DNA of 64,000 nucleotides from Dechloromonas aromatica (nom. nud.) (lineage in GTDB: Bacteria; Pseudomonadota; Gammaproteobacteria; Burkholderiales; Rhodocyclaceae), in assembly GCA_017848965.1 (NCBI GenBank), contig JAFIHA010000036.1:50408-114407 (forward strand). The letters run 5' to 3'. Position 1 is the stretch's first letter, and each line of letters begins with the position of its first letter. The notes beneath the pieces are model-generated. The model was given only the letters and a program-made list of their open reading frames with translations. It was not told where the DNA came from and did not search any database. Of the stretch, positions 9,376-17,218 are shown piece by piece. Made by a program: the position numbers and the translations under genes.

Positions 9376-10691
9376 CAGCCGATCTGGGCGATCTTCGCCT
9401 TCGGCCCCGGCGGATGCTTGATGAAGTACTGGCGGATGCCGCGCATGATGGCGTCGGCCATCTGCTCCTGATAGGCGTCGTCCTTCAAGCGCAGCTCTTC
9501 TTCCGGATTGGAGATGAAGGCGGTCTCGATCAGTGCCGATGGAATGTCCGGCGCCTTGAGGACGGCGAATCCCGCCTGCTCGACGCTGGTCTTGTGCAGG
9601 TGGTTGATCGAGCCGAGTTCGCCGAGCAGGTACTTGCCGAGTTTGAGGCTGTCGTTGATGGTCGCCGTCTGCGACAGATCGAGCAGGGTGCGGGCCAGGA
9701 AAACGTCCTTGGTCTTGGCCAGATTGACGCCGCCGATCAGGTCGGCGCTGTTTTCCTTCTGCGCCAGCAGGCGAGCCTGGGTGCTCGACGCCCCCTTCTC
9801 GGACAGGACGAAGACCGAGGAACCACGCGCATCGGGCTTGATCCAGGCGTCGGCATGGATCGACAGGAAGAGGTCGGACTGGATGCGTCGCGCCTTCTGC
9901 ACGCGCACCTGCAGCGGAACGAAGAAATCGCCGTCGCGGGTGAGCACGGCGCGCATGTTCGGTTCGGCGTCGATGCGCGCTTTCAGGCGACGAGCGATGG
10001 CCAGCGTGACCGCCTTTTCGTGGGTACCGCGCTTGCCGACGGCACCGGGATCTTCGCCGCCATGCCCGGGATCGAGCATGATCGTCACCAGCCGGTCCAC
10101 CACGGCCTTGCCGGAACGCTTCGCCACCTGCGGCTCTGGCACCTTGGCCGGCTTCGCTTCCTCGCCGCCGAGGTCCTGCCCCGGCTTGAGCGGCTCGACC
10201 GCGTCGCGCCGCCCTTCGAGCAGCGCCATCAGGGGATCGGCCGGGGTTTCCGGATAGATGTCGAGGACCAGGCGGTGACCGTATTCGCCAACTGGCACCA
10301 AGGAGAACACCTGCGGCACGACGCGCGTCTTCAGTTCCATCACCAGACGGACGACGCCCGGTTTGAAGCGGCCGGCCCGCAACAGCTTGATGTAGGGATC
10401 GTCATCGCCGACCTTGCCGGCCAGGCTGTCGAGCACGCTGTTGAACTCGACACCTTCGATGTCGACGACCAGACGCTCTGGATTTTCGACGGTGAAATGG
10501 GTGAATTTCAGCGGCGCGTCGTGTTCGAGCGTGACCCGGGTGTAATCGGCGGCCGGCCAGATGCGTACCGCGACGATCGCCGGCCGGCTGGCGGCGCGAC
10601 CGGTGAGCGGCGTGACCGAGAGAACTAGCGCGCTGCCGGCGTAGCGCAGGAGCTGCCGACGGCGCGGATCGAGGCGGTGGTCCTTACGCAT
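9375..10691 (-). CDS. amiC: N-acetylmuramoyl-L-alanine amidase (AMIN + Amidase_3)
   Basis: Periplasmic zinc amidase that cleaves septal peptidoglycan during daughter-cell separation. The start at 10691 gives an N-terminus with RRRQLLRYAG followed by a hydrophobic stretch, a Tat-type signal as in AmiA/AmiC. An AMIN domain follows (about residues 40-140). The C-terminal Amidase_3 domain shows DPGHGGEDPG, SIHADAW and ALIETAFISN, carrying the zinc and catalytic residues. The product is 438 aa. It overlaps tsaE by 67 bases at its 5' end and the hypothetical gene by 1 base at its 3' end. Confidence 0.94.
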   Translation of the reverse strand: MRKDHRLDPRRRQLLRYAGSALVLSVTPLTGRAASRPAIVAVRIWPAADYTRVTLEHDAPLKFTHFTVENPERLVVDIEGVEFNSVLDSLAGKVGDDDPYIKLLRAGRFKPGVVRLVMELKTRVVPQVFSLVPVGEYGHRLVLDIYPETPADPLMALLEGRRDAVEPLKPGQDLGGEEAKPAKVPEPQVAKRSGKAVVDRLVTIMLDPGHGGEDPGAVGKRGTHEKAVTLAIARRLKARIDAEPNMRAVLTRDGDFFVPLQVRVQKARRIQSDLFLSIHADAWIKPDARGSSVFVLSEKGASSTQARLLAQKENSADLIGGVNLAKTKDVFLARTLLDLSQTATINDSLKLGKYLLGELGSINHLHKTSVEQAGFAVLKAPDIPSALIETAFISNPEEELRLKDDAYQEQMADAIMRGIRQYFIKHPPGPKAKIAQIG

Positions 10692-11140
10692 GACGCCCCC
10701 CTTTCCGAGATGGCTGCAAGTTCGGCAACACGCGCGCCACCGGCGTGCCGCAGGAGAATGCGGAGATCGGGCGCTGGCACGCAGCCGGCCGCCTTGTCGG
10801 GCCATTCGACCAGGCAGACGGAGGCGTCGTTGAAGTATTCACCAAATCCCGCATCGAGGAATTCCTCGGGTGACTCGAAACGATAAAAATCAAAGTGATA
10901 CAAGTATAAACTCGAAACTACGTAAACTTCAACCAAAGCATAGGTCGGACTTTTCACCGGACCACTGTATCCAAGCGCCCGGATCATCGCCCGTGCCAGC
11001 GTCGTCTTGCCGGCGCCGAGGTCGCCTTCGAGGTAGATCACCAGCCCCGGCTGCAACGCCTGCGCCAGTTCGGCACCGAGGCACTGGGTCGCCGCCTCGT
11101 CGGGGAGATCGAAAACGGCGGTAACATCCGGGCTATGCAT
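10625..11140 (-). CDS. tsaE: tRNA threonylcarbamoyladenosine biosynthesis ATPase
   Basis: Small P-loop ATPase working with TsaB and TsaD to make t6A37 on ANN-decoding tRNAs. The Walker A motif is GDLGAGKTT; SPTYALVE, HFDFYRFESPEEF and LVEWPDKA are family hallmarks. The 171-residue product starts at ATG 11140, 8 bases after a GGAG site. That start lies inside an ATGCAT palindrome shared with queG. A patch at about 10880-10945 is strikingly AT-rich (38% GC over 10891-10950 by hand count) with TTA, TTT and TAT codons unlike the neighbours. The C-terminus past about 10691 overlaps amiC. Confidence 0.93.
   Translation of the reverse strand: MHSPDVTAVFDLPDEAATQCLGAELAQALQPGLVIYLEGDLGAGKTTLARAMIRALGYSGPVKSPTYALVEVYVVSSLYLYHFDFYRFESPEEFLDAGFGEYFNDASVCLVEWPDKAAGCVPAPDLRILLRHAGGARVAELAAISERGASCVRTTASIRAVGSSCATPAAR
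10903..10932 (-). promoter_or_regulatory. Candidate intragenic promoter in tsaE reading toward amiC
   Basis: On the minus strand TTGAAG (10932-10927) is followed after 18 bases by TATACT (10908-10903), inside the AT-rich patch of tsaE. Transcription would start near 10896, about 200 bases before the amiC ATG. It is a good sigma-70 match but has no experimental support. Confidence 0.35.
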
Positions 11141-12187
11141 GATCAGGACTCCAATCTGGACCACGTCGCCATCAAGGCGCGCATCCGCGAACTCGGCCGG
11201 GAACTGGGTTTTGCCGAGATCGGCGTGGCCCGCGCCGAACCGGGCGCCGCCGTCGATCGGCTGCGTGCATGGCTGGCCGCCGGCATGCACGGGGAGATGG
11301 ATTATATGGCGCGCCACCTTGAACTGCGCGCCCGGCCGCAGCAACTGGAAGCCGGCACGCTGACGGTGATTTCCGCGGCCCTCGACTACCTGCCTCATGA
11401 TAAAGCTGCCGACGCTCCCGGTCAGGCGGCGATCTCCCGCTACGCTCAGGGCCGCGACTACCACAAGGTGGTGCGCAACCGACTGCAGAAGCTGGCCAGC
11501 GCCATCGGCGAACTGGCCGGCCCCTACGGCTACCGCGTCTTTTCCGATTCGGCGCCGGTGATGGAAGTCGAATACGCCCGCCAGGCCGGCCTCGGCTGGC
11601 GCGGCAAGCACACGCTGCTGCTGTCGAAACACGGCTCTTGGCGCTTTCTCGGCGAAATCTACTGCGACCTACCGCTGCCGCCCGACGCGCCGGTCGACGA
11701 GCACTGCGGTTCCTGCCGCGCCTGCCTCGACGCCTGCCCAACCGGCGCCATCGTCGCCCCCTATGTGGTCGACGCGCGGCGCTGCATTTCCTACCTGACC
11801 ATCGAACTCGCCGGCGCCATCCCCGAGGCATTCCGGCCGCTGCTTGGCAACCGCATCTACGGCTGCGACGACTGCCAGACCTGCTGCCCGTGGAACCGCT
11901 TCGCCCGGCTCGGCGATCCGGAATTCGCGCCACGCCATGGTCTGGATTCGGCGACGCTGATCGAATTGTTCGCTTGGAGCGAACAGCAGTTCAACGACCG
12001 TCTGGCCGGCAACCCGATCCGCCGCATCGGCCATGAACGCTGGCTGCGCAACATCGCCGTCGGGCTCGGCAACGGCCCGGCCACCAACGCGGCAATCGGC
12101 GCCCTGCGAGCCCGGGCTGACGATGCGTCGGCACTGGTCCGCGAGCACGTCGCCTGGGCCCTCGGACGCCTTGGCAGCGCTAGCTGA
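11135..12187 (+). CDS. queG: Epoxyqueuosine reductase
   Basis: Reduces epoxyqueuosine to queuosine in tRNA, using cobalamin and two [4Fe-4S] clusters. CGSCRACLDACPTG and CDDCQTCCPWN supply the ferredoxin-type cysteines, and DYHKVVRNRL with SDSAPVMEVEYA is typical of QueG. The C-terminal region (about 290-350) looks HEAT-like. Length 350 aa is normal. The ATG at 11135 overlaps the divergent tsaE ATG in ATGCAT and has only a weak ribosome site. No nearby alternative start was found. Confidence 0.94.
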   Translation: MHDQDSNLDHVAIKARIRELGRELGFAEIGVARAEPGAAVDRLRAWLAAGMHGEMDYMARHLELRARPQQLEAGTLTVISAALDYLPHDKAADAPGQAAISRYAQGRDYHKVVRNRLQKLASAIGELAGPYGYRVFSDSAPVMEVEYARQAGLGWRGKHTLLLSKHGSWRFLGEIYCDLPLPPDAPVDEHCGSCRACLDACPTGAIVAPYVVDARRCISYLTIELAGAIPEAFRPLLGNRIYGCDDCQTCCPWNRFARLGDPEFAPRHGLDSATLIELFAWSEQQFNDRLAGNPIRRIGHERWLRNIAVGLGNGPATNAAIGALRARADDASALVREHVAWALGRLGSAS

Positions 12188-12271
12188 CGTGGGCGCGTTC
12201 ATCTTCCTTTCAGCCTGTTCTGCTCTAATGGGCGAATACCGATCCGGACCACCGCCAGCCGCCGACTGCCG

Positions 12272-13534
12272 ATGAAGACTTTCAAACAACGCGCCGCACG
12301 CCGCATCGCCGCCATCAGCATGCTTCTGGCATTGATCAGCGGCCCGCTCGCCTGGCTGATTTCGCGCGAGATCGCCGAGGAGAACATGGTCTCGCTGGCG
12401 ATGGAGGAATCCCGTCACATCCTGGGCGACCGCGACAGCTTCGCCCTTCCCGCCGAGAAACAATTGCCGCTGCGCGCCGACGAGGCGGCGCTGGCGATCA
12501 CCGGCGGCCTGTTCGACATTGCCGAAATCTACGACGCCGACGGCCGCAAGCTGGCCGAGGCCAGCACGCCGGCCGGCGAGGCCGTCGAATCGCTACTGCC
12601 CAAGCATGGCCGGCCGAATTACCGGACCCCCAGTTATCAAAGCCTGAAGCTGCCTGAACAGGGCTGGATACTGCGCATTTTCGTTCCCCTGGAAGGACGC
12701 GACGCCGAGCGTCCGGCCGGCTTTTTCGAGGGCGTACGCATCGTCCCGGAATGGCAGAAGGAAGAACTGATGCGCGGCGCGCTGACCATGGCGTTGATCG
12801 TCGCCGCCGCTTCACTGCTCTGCGGCCTGACCATCTATCCCTTCGTCGTCCATCTGTCGGCGGAAAACTCGCGGCGGGCGGAAGCGCTGCTCGAATCGCA
12901 TCTGTCGATGATGGAAGCGATGGGCCGCGCCGTCGCCCGCCGCGATTCCGACACCGGCGCCCACAACTACCGGGTGGCCTGGATCGCCGCCTGCATCGGC
13001 GAAGCGCTCGGACTGGAACGGCCAGCGATGCAGGCATTGATCGTCGGCAGCTTCCTGCACGATGTCGGCAAGATCGGCATCCCCGATGCCATCCTGCTCA
13101 AACCCGGGCGGCTGGACGCCGAGGAAATGGCGACCATGCGCACCCACGTCGCGCAGGGCGAAGCCATCGTCGCCGGTATCGGCTGGCTGGACGAGGCGGC
13201 TGCCGTGGTTGCCGGCCACCATGAAAAATGGGACGGCAAAGGTTACCCGCGCGCTCTGAGTGGCGAAAACATTCCCCTGGCGGCCCGCATCTTCGCCATT
13301 GCCGACGTTTTCGATGCTCTGGTCTCACGCCGTCCGTACAAGGAGGCGATGCCATTCGCCGCCGCCATCGAGATCATCCGCCAGGACAGCGGCAGCCATT
13401 TCGACCCGGCGCTCGCCGCCATCTTCCTGAACATCGCCGAAACGCTGCACACCCGGCTGCAATGTTGCGACGAAGCCGACTGCCGCCGCCTGCTCGACGA
13501 CAAGGTCCGCCACCATTTCTTCGCGCAGGCCTGA
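12272..13534 (+). CDS. Membrane HD-GYP cyclic-di-GMP phosphodiesterase
   Basis: A 420-residue protein with two membrane segments (about residues 12-32 and 170-192) flanking a periplasmic sensor region of about 135 residues. It is followed by an HD-GYP domain with FLHDVGKIGIPD and the signature HHEKWDGKGYP, so metal ligands and the GYP triad are intact. It should hydrolyse cyclic di-GMP in response to an extracytoplasmic signal that is not identifiable. It stands alone between queG and the convergent sulfurtransferase gene, 84 bases after queG. Confidence 0.9.
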   Translation: MKTFKQRAARRIAAISMLLALISGPLAWLISREIAEENMVSLAMEESRHILGDRDSFALPAEKQLPLRADEAALAITGGLFDIAEIYDADGRKLAEASTPAGEAVESLLPKHGRPNYRTPSYQSLKLPEQGWILRIFVPLEGRDAERPAGFFEGVRIVPEWQKEELMRGALTMALIVAAASLLCGLTIYPFVVHLSAENSRRAEALLESHLSMMEAMGRAVARRDSDTGAHNYRVAWIAACIGEALGLERPAMQALIVGSFLHDVGKIGIPDAILLKPGRLDAEEMATMRTHVAQGEAIVAGIGWLDEAAAVVAGHHEKWDGKGYPRALSGENIPLAARIFAIADVFDALVSRRPYKEAMPFAAAIEIIRQDSGSHFDPALAAIFLNIAETLHTRLQCCDEADCRRLLDDKVRHHFFAQA

Positions 13535-13550
13535 GCCCGAACGCGAAAGC

Positions 13551-14408
13551 TCAGCGTTCGACCGGCCGCGCCGGATCGGCGCACCACTCGCTCCACGAGC
13601 CGCCGTAGAGCCGCGAACCGGGCAGGCCGGCGACTTCCATGGCAAGGATGTTCTGGCAGGCGGAAACGCCCGAACCGCAGTAATGGACGACCGCGGCCGG
13701 CGCCCCGCCAGCGAGTTGCGCGCGCCATTCGGCGGCCAGTTCGGGCGCCGGCTTGAAGCAACCGTCGGCAGCGAGGTTGTCGCCGAAGAAACGGTTGCGC
13801 GCCCCGGGAATGTGGCCGGCCACCGGATCGATGGTTTCGTTTTCGCCGCGGAAGCGGTCGGCGGCCCTGGCATCGATCAGACGCCGGTCCGCCGACCCCA
13901 GCCCGGCCAGGACGTCGTCAACATCGACGGTCCACGAGCGCAAGTGCGGCTGGAAGTCGCCCGGCACGGCGCTCGGCCGCTCCCGGCTCAAGGCCCCGCC
14001 GGCCCGGCACCAGGCCGCCCAGCCGCCGTCGAGCACGGCGACGGCATCGTGGCCGAGCCAGCGCAACAGCCACCAGAGACGGCTGGCGATCATGCCGTTA
14101 CCGTCGTCGTAGGCGACCACCCGGGTCTGCCGGTCGATGCCGAGCGCCGCCAGCCTGCCGGCCAGCACTTTGGGATCGGGCAAGGGATGGCGCCCGTTGC
14201 GGCCGTTCAGCGGACCCGACAGGTCGCGGTCGCAATGCAGGAAGAAAGCACCGGGCAGGTGCGCCTCGCCGTAGGCCCGCTCGCCGTAACCGACATCGGC
14301 CAATTGATGGCGGACATCGACGATGCAGCAGTCGGGCTCGCCGAGCTGCGCCAGCAACTGCGCCGGCCGGATCAGCGGCCCGAAGTTCAAGCCTCGCCTT
14401 CCAGCCAT
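13551..14408 (-). CDS. sseA: 3-mercaptopyruvate/thiosulfate sulfurtransferase
   Basis: Two rhodanese domains in 285 residues. The catalytic loop in the second domain, CGSGVSA, is the mercaptopyruvate-sulfurtransferase type rather than the CRKGxT of thiosulfate sulfurtransferases; the first domain lacks the cysteine, as usual. An ATG at 14408 overlaps the upstream SpoIIAA-like gene by 22 bases. A TTG at 14390, overlapping that gene's stop as TTGA and preceded by GGAAGG, is an equally good start. Confidence 0.88.
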   Translation of the reverse strand: MAGRRGLNFGPLIRPAQLLAQLGEPDCCIVDVRHQLADVGYGERAYGEAHLPGAFFLHCDRDLSGPLNGRNGRHPLPDPKVLAGRLAALGIDRQTRVVAYDDGNGMIASRLWWLLRWLGHDAVAVLDGGWAAWCRAGGALSRERPSAVPGDFQPHLRSWTVDVDDVLAGLGSADRRLIDARAADRFRGENETIDPVAGHIPGARNRFFGDNLAADGCFKPAPELAAEWRAQLAGGAPAAVVHYCGSGVSACQNILAMEVAGLPGSRLYGGSWSEWCADPARPVER

Positions 14409-14737
14409 TCATCGGCCGCAGCGGGATCGTCGAAGACCTGCACGTCGGCATTGACGAAGGTCTGCGACAGCCAGGCGCTCCAGGTCACCCACTCGCTGTC
14501 GGTAATTACCGCGACGCGATTGAAATCGTTCGCGTGGGCGCGCGAGAACTTGACTTCCTCCCAGGCGACGTCGAGCGTCAGCGTGCCCATCTTGGTCAGG
14601 TCGAAGAACAGGTCGACCGGCCCTTCGAACTTGATCTTGTAATTGACGACTTCCTCGAATTCACGATAGTCGGCCAGCGTGAATTCGCCGAACACCGAAA
14701 CATTGACCCGGTGGGCCTTGTGGTCGATGACGATCAT
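14387..14737 (-). CDS. SpoIIAA-like (STAS/Sec14-type) small protein
   Basis: A 116-residue soluble protein with the feel of the SpoIIAA-like family: VNVSVFGEFTLADYREFEEVV at the start, then VDLFFDLTKMGTL and a C-terminal VFDDPAAADEWL. The SpoIIAA-like fold is also found in lipid-binding and anti-anti-sigma proteins, but no phosphorylatable serine motif stands out. A GGAG site precedes its ATG. It overlaps the sulfurtransferase gene, so the two are likely cotranscribed. Function not known. Confidence 0.7.
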   Translation of the reverse strand: MIVIDHKAHRVNVSVFGEFTLADYREFEEVVNYKIKFEGPVDLFFDLTKMGTLTLDVAWEEVKFSRAHANDFNRVAVITDSEWVTWSAWLSQTFVNADVQVFDDPAAADEWLEGEA

Positions 14738-14771
14738 GGTTTGCTCCGTTGTTGTTGTGGCTGTATCCAGT

Positions 14772-15734
14772 TTAAGCCAGATCAGCAGCGGAAAGAGAGA
14801 CGATCAGCGGACGAAAGACTTTTTCCATCCGGGCAACATTGCTTTCCAGCCAGGCATGTAACTGAGGCCAGGCCGTTTCGTCGTCGAGGTCACTATTCGA
14901 ACGAACGACTGCGATCACGCAACCCTTTTTATCTGGCAATTCGTTCCATTCCAACACCGATGCCATACTCGCTTCAACGCTGTCTCGACGATCCCGCAAG
15001 TACCTGAAAACCGCCTTTGGCGGCAGATCGTCGCAATTGATGTAAAGACGAACCAGCATCTGGCGTTCGTTACGCTTAATCACCCCCTCAATGGAGAACC
15101 CCGTCCGCCCAACGCGAAACGATTGCCAAGACTGTGCCGACGGCTTCGGCGCGCGGAGCCCCTTGAGCATCATGTAATCGCGAAATGCCGACCAGAATTT
15201 CAACTGCAAGGCTTGCGTCGGCGATGCGCTCCCAGCTTTGGCAGCCTCATCGCGCACCGCCCGACTCCAGTCGTTTGGCCGACAAATCATGTTGAATTTT
15301 GGCGCCGGCTCCGAATCACCGATACGCCACAATTCAATCTCAAGCCCGAAGAACTGCCATTCGTCGTGCGTGATCTCGTTGAGCCAGTCGATCGCCGCAC
15401 GGTGTTCATCAGTGAAACGCGAAGCGATCCAAACAATACTTCTCGCCTCCAGCGCCGCGGCGTAAGTCAGTATCTGTCCCAGATGGCTGTGATCCGTTTT
15501 TTCCAGCTGATTTTCGATCAGGACATGGGCACCGCTGAAAATGTCCTTGCAAACAATATCCGCGGCATAGGGCCCGACGGCAACCTCCTGACCGACCAGT
15601 TCCAGATCGAGCCCCAACTCTTCGGATAAAACCGCCAAATTAGAGGATTGAGCCATCCACGGCGTGAAGTTATAGGCCTCGTGCGGCCAAACCTCGCGCA
15701 AATCGACACGTGCCAGTCGCCCCAAAACAGTCAT
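14772..15734 (-). CDS. DUF4268 protein with PD-(D/E)XK-like nuclease region
   Basis: A 320-residue protein. The N-terminal half carries REVWPHEAYNFTPWM, ELVGQEVAVGPYAADIV and then VLIENQLEKTDHSHLGQILT: an Asp followed by E-N-Q and a conserved DHxHLGQ, the reduced PD-(D/E)XK pattern seen in DUF4268-type proteins. The C-terminal half is the DUF4268 region (KFWSAFRDYMM, SFRVGRTGFSIEGVI). Start ATG 15734 overlaps the upstream gene's stop as ATGA, giving tight coupling. GC is visibly lower than in neighbours. Members occur near defence and restriction genes; nuclease activity here is inference. Confidence 0.72.
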   Translation of the reverse strand: MTVLGRLARVDLREVWPHEAYNFTPWMAQSSNLAVLSEELGLDLELVGQEVAVGPYAADIVCKDIFSGAHVLIENQLEKTDHSHLGQILTYAAALEARSIVWIASRFTDEHRAAIDWLNEITHDEWQFFGLEIELWRIGDSEPAPKFNMICRPNDWSRAVRDEAAKAGSASPTQALQLKFWSAFRDYMMLKGLRAPKPSAQSWQSFRVGRTGFSIEGVIKRNERQMLVRLYINCDDLPPKAVFRYLRDRRDSVEASMASVLEWNELPDKKGCVIAVVRSNSDLDDETAWPQLHAWLESNVARMEKVFRPLIVSLSAADLA

Positions 15735-16150
15735 TGCTGCTCCTTGCTGCATTCAGGTCGGCAGCAATGCGAGAGGTGTGTCGCCGCACTTTTCAAGGAG
15801 TCAAACGCGCGGCCTCCGTTGCGCTCAACCATTTGCGCAACCGCCCCCAGCGACTTCCATTGCCCATCCGTAAACTTCTCGTCGTCGTCATCACGCAGCC
15901 TGACGAACACAGTTTTCTCCGGTCGCTTGTTGCTGTCGTCGATCACTTCCGCAATCGAATAAACACCGGTCATCTTCGGCGTGATGACGTACAAACACAC
16001 ATCGCACTCTTCCCGCTGTCGCAGTTCTTCGGCCATGCGATCAGGCGTCCAGTCATCCACTACAGGATTGAAGAATTCAGCTTCGAGTAGCGGAATGATC
16101 CGACGACGCCACGTTGACTCGTTGCACGTACCGCCCAAAAAAACCTTCAT
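15731..16150 (-). CDS. Nucleoside 2-deoxyribosyltransferase-like protein
   Basis: A 139-residue protein beginning MKVFLGGTCNESTWR, with VVDDWTPD, CDVCLYVITPKMTGVYSIAEV and DDSNKRPEKTVF. This matches the small nucleoside 2-deoxyribosyltransferase-like family, in which the Glu in SIAEV would be the nucleophile. Related folds include TIR-like and NAD-cleaving proteins. Start is ATG 16150, with AAGGA 11 bases upstream; the open frame continues upstream but is poor. The stop overlaps the DUF4268 start. The gene follows a 42% GC stretch (16201-16260). The last 10 residues are Cys/Gln-rich and unusual. Confidence 0.7.
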   Translation of the reverse strand: MKVFLGGTCNESTWRRRIIPLLEAEFFNPVVDDWTPDRMAEELRQREECDVCLYVITPKMTGVYSIAEVIDDSNKRPEKTVFVRLRDDDDEKFTDGQWKSLGAVAQMVERNGGRAFDSLKSAATHLSHCCRPECSKEQQ

Positions 16151-16245
16151 TTCGTCACTGTCCTTTCTTCGTAATAGTGCCGCCGAAGCGATATACCGAT
16201 GCACTTTTATACCTGAATTGACATGAGAATACCTGACTGACAGGT

Positions 16246-17097
16246 TTAATCCTGCTCCACCGGGCTGGCACGCGAAAAATGCGTCGCCACGATGCCCGAC
16301 AGGACGATCAGGCCAATCGCCGCCCACGCCGACGCCGGCAGCACCTCGCCCCAGAACAGCATGCCGGCGAGGCTGGAGAAGATCACCGTGCTGTAGGCCA
16401 GCGCCGCCGAGAGCAGGGTCTTGCCGCGCGCGTAGGCGCGCGTCATCGCCAGTTGAGCGAGCGTCGCGAAGCCGGCGACGCCGAACAGCAGCAGGCCACT
16501 GTCGGCGTCGACCGGGTGGATCTCGCCGAAGACGAGCCAGACAGCGGCACAGACGCTGGCGACGAGCGAGAAGTAGAAGACGGTGCGGATTTCCGATTCG
16601 CCGCGGGCGCCTAGTTCGCGCACGCTGAAGTAAGCCATTCCGGCCATCACGCCGGAAGCGAGGCCGACCAGACCGCCGACCAGTTGCTCGGCCTGGAAGG
16701 TCGGCTTGAGCAAGAGGATGACACCGGCCAGGCCGAGCGCCAGCGCACCGAGCATGCCGCGCCGCACCTGCCAGCCGGCCAGCGCCAGATAGAGTGCGAG
16801 GAAGATCGCCGAGGTGTAGTTGAGCGTCACCGCGGTCGCCAGCGGCAGCAGCGTGATCGCGTAGAAATAGGCGAACAGCGCCGCAAAGCCGACCAGGCCG
16901 CGGCTGATCTGCCAGCGCCAGTGCGGCGTCGCCAGCCGGACGCCGCGCAGGCGAACCAGCCCGAACATCAGCAGCAGGGAGATGAAGCTGCGGTAGAAGG
17001 TGATTTCAACCGCCGAATGGGTCTGCGCCGCCAGCTTGACGCAAACACCCATGCAGGCGAACAGGAAACTGGCGGCGATCATCCACAGGGATTGCAT
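16246..17097 (-). CDS. EamA/DMT-family transporter
   Basis: About 283 residues with ten hydrophobic segments arranged as two EamA repeats, the drug/metabolite transporter superfamily (RhaT/RarD-like). Typical features are the YRSFISLLL near TM2, TALTLNYTSAIF-like LATAVTLNYTSAIF in TM4, and the second repeat ending AAIGLIVLSGIVA. Start ATG 17097 (MQSLWMIAA) directly precedes TM1. Inner-membrane exporter of small metabolites; the substrate cannot be read from sequence. It is 95 bases before the nucleoside-deoxyribosyltransferase-like gene and 121 bases after the Rieske gene's stop. Confidence 0.86.
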   Translation of the reverse strand: MQSLWMIAASFLFACMGVCVKLAAQTHSAVEITFYRSFISLLLMFGLVRLRGVRLATPHWRWQISRGLVGFAALFAYFYAITLLPLATAVTLNYTSAIFLALYLALAGWQVRRGMLGALALGLAGVILLLKPTFQAEQLVGGLVGLASGVMAGMAYFSVRELGARGESEIRTVFYFSLVASVCAAVWLVFGEIHPVDADSGLLLFGVAGFATLAQLAMTRAYARGKTLLSAALAYSTVIFSSLAGMLFWGEVLPASAWAAIGLIVLSGIVATHFSRASPVEQD

Positions 17098-17153
17098 GCG
17101 TGACTCGATTCGGGCGGCACGGCCGGGCTTCGGACCACGGACCGGCAAGGGCA

Positions 17154-17186
17154 AAGAAAAGGGCGTCGGATTCTACCCCGACGCCC
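17154..17186 (-). terminator. Intrinsic terminator of the Rieske oxygenase gene
   Basis: A 9-bp stem GGGCGTCGG/CCGACGCCC (17161-17169 with 17178-17186) around an 8-base loop, followed on the minus strand by a U-rich tract (17160-17154). Confidence 0.75.
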
Positions 17187-17218
17187 CGGTCGACCGCGGA
17201 AGCGGCTGAAAAATCCGC

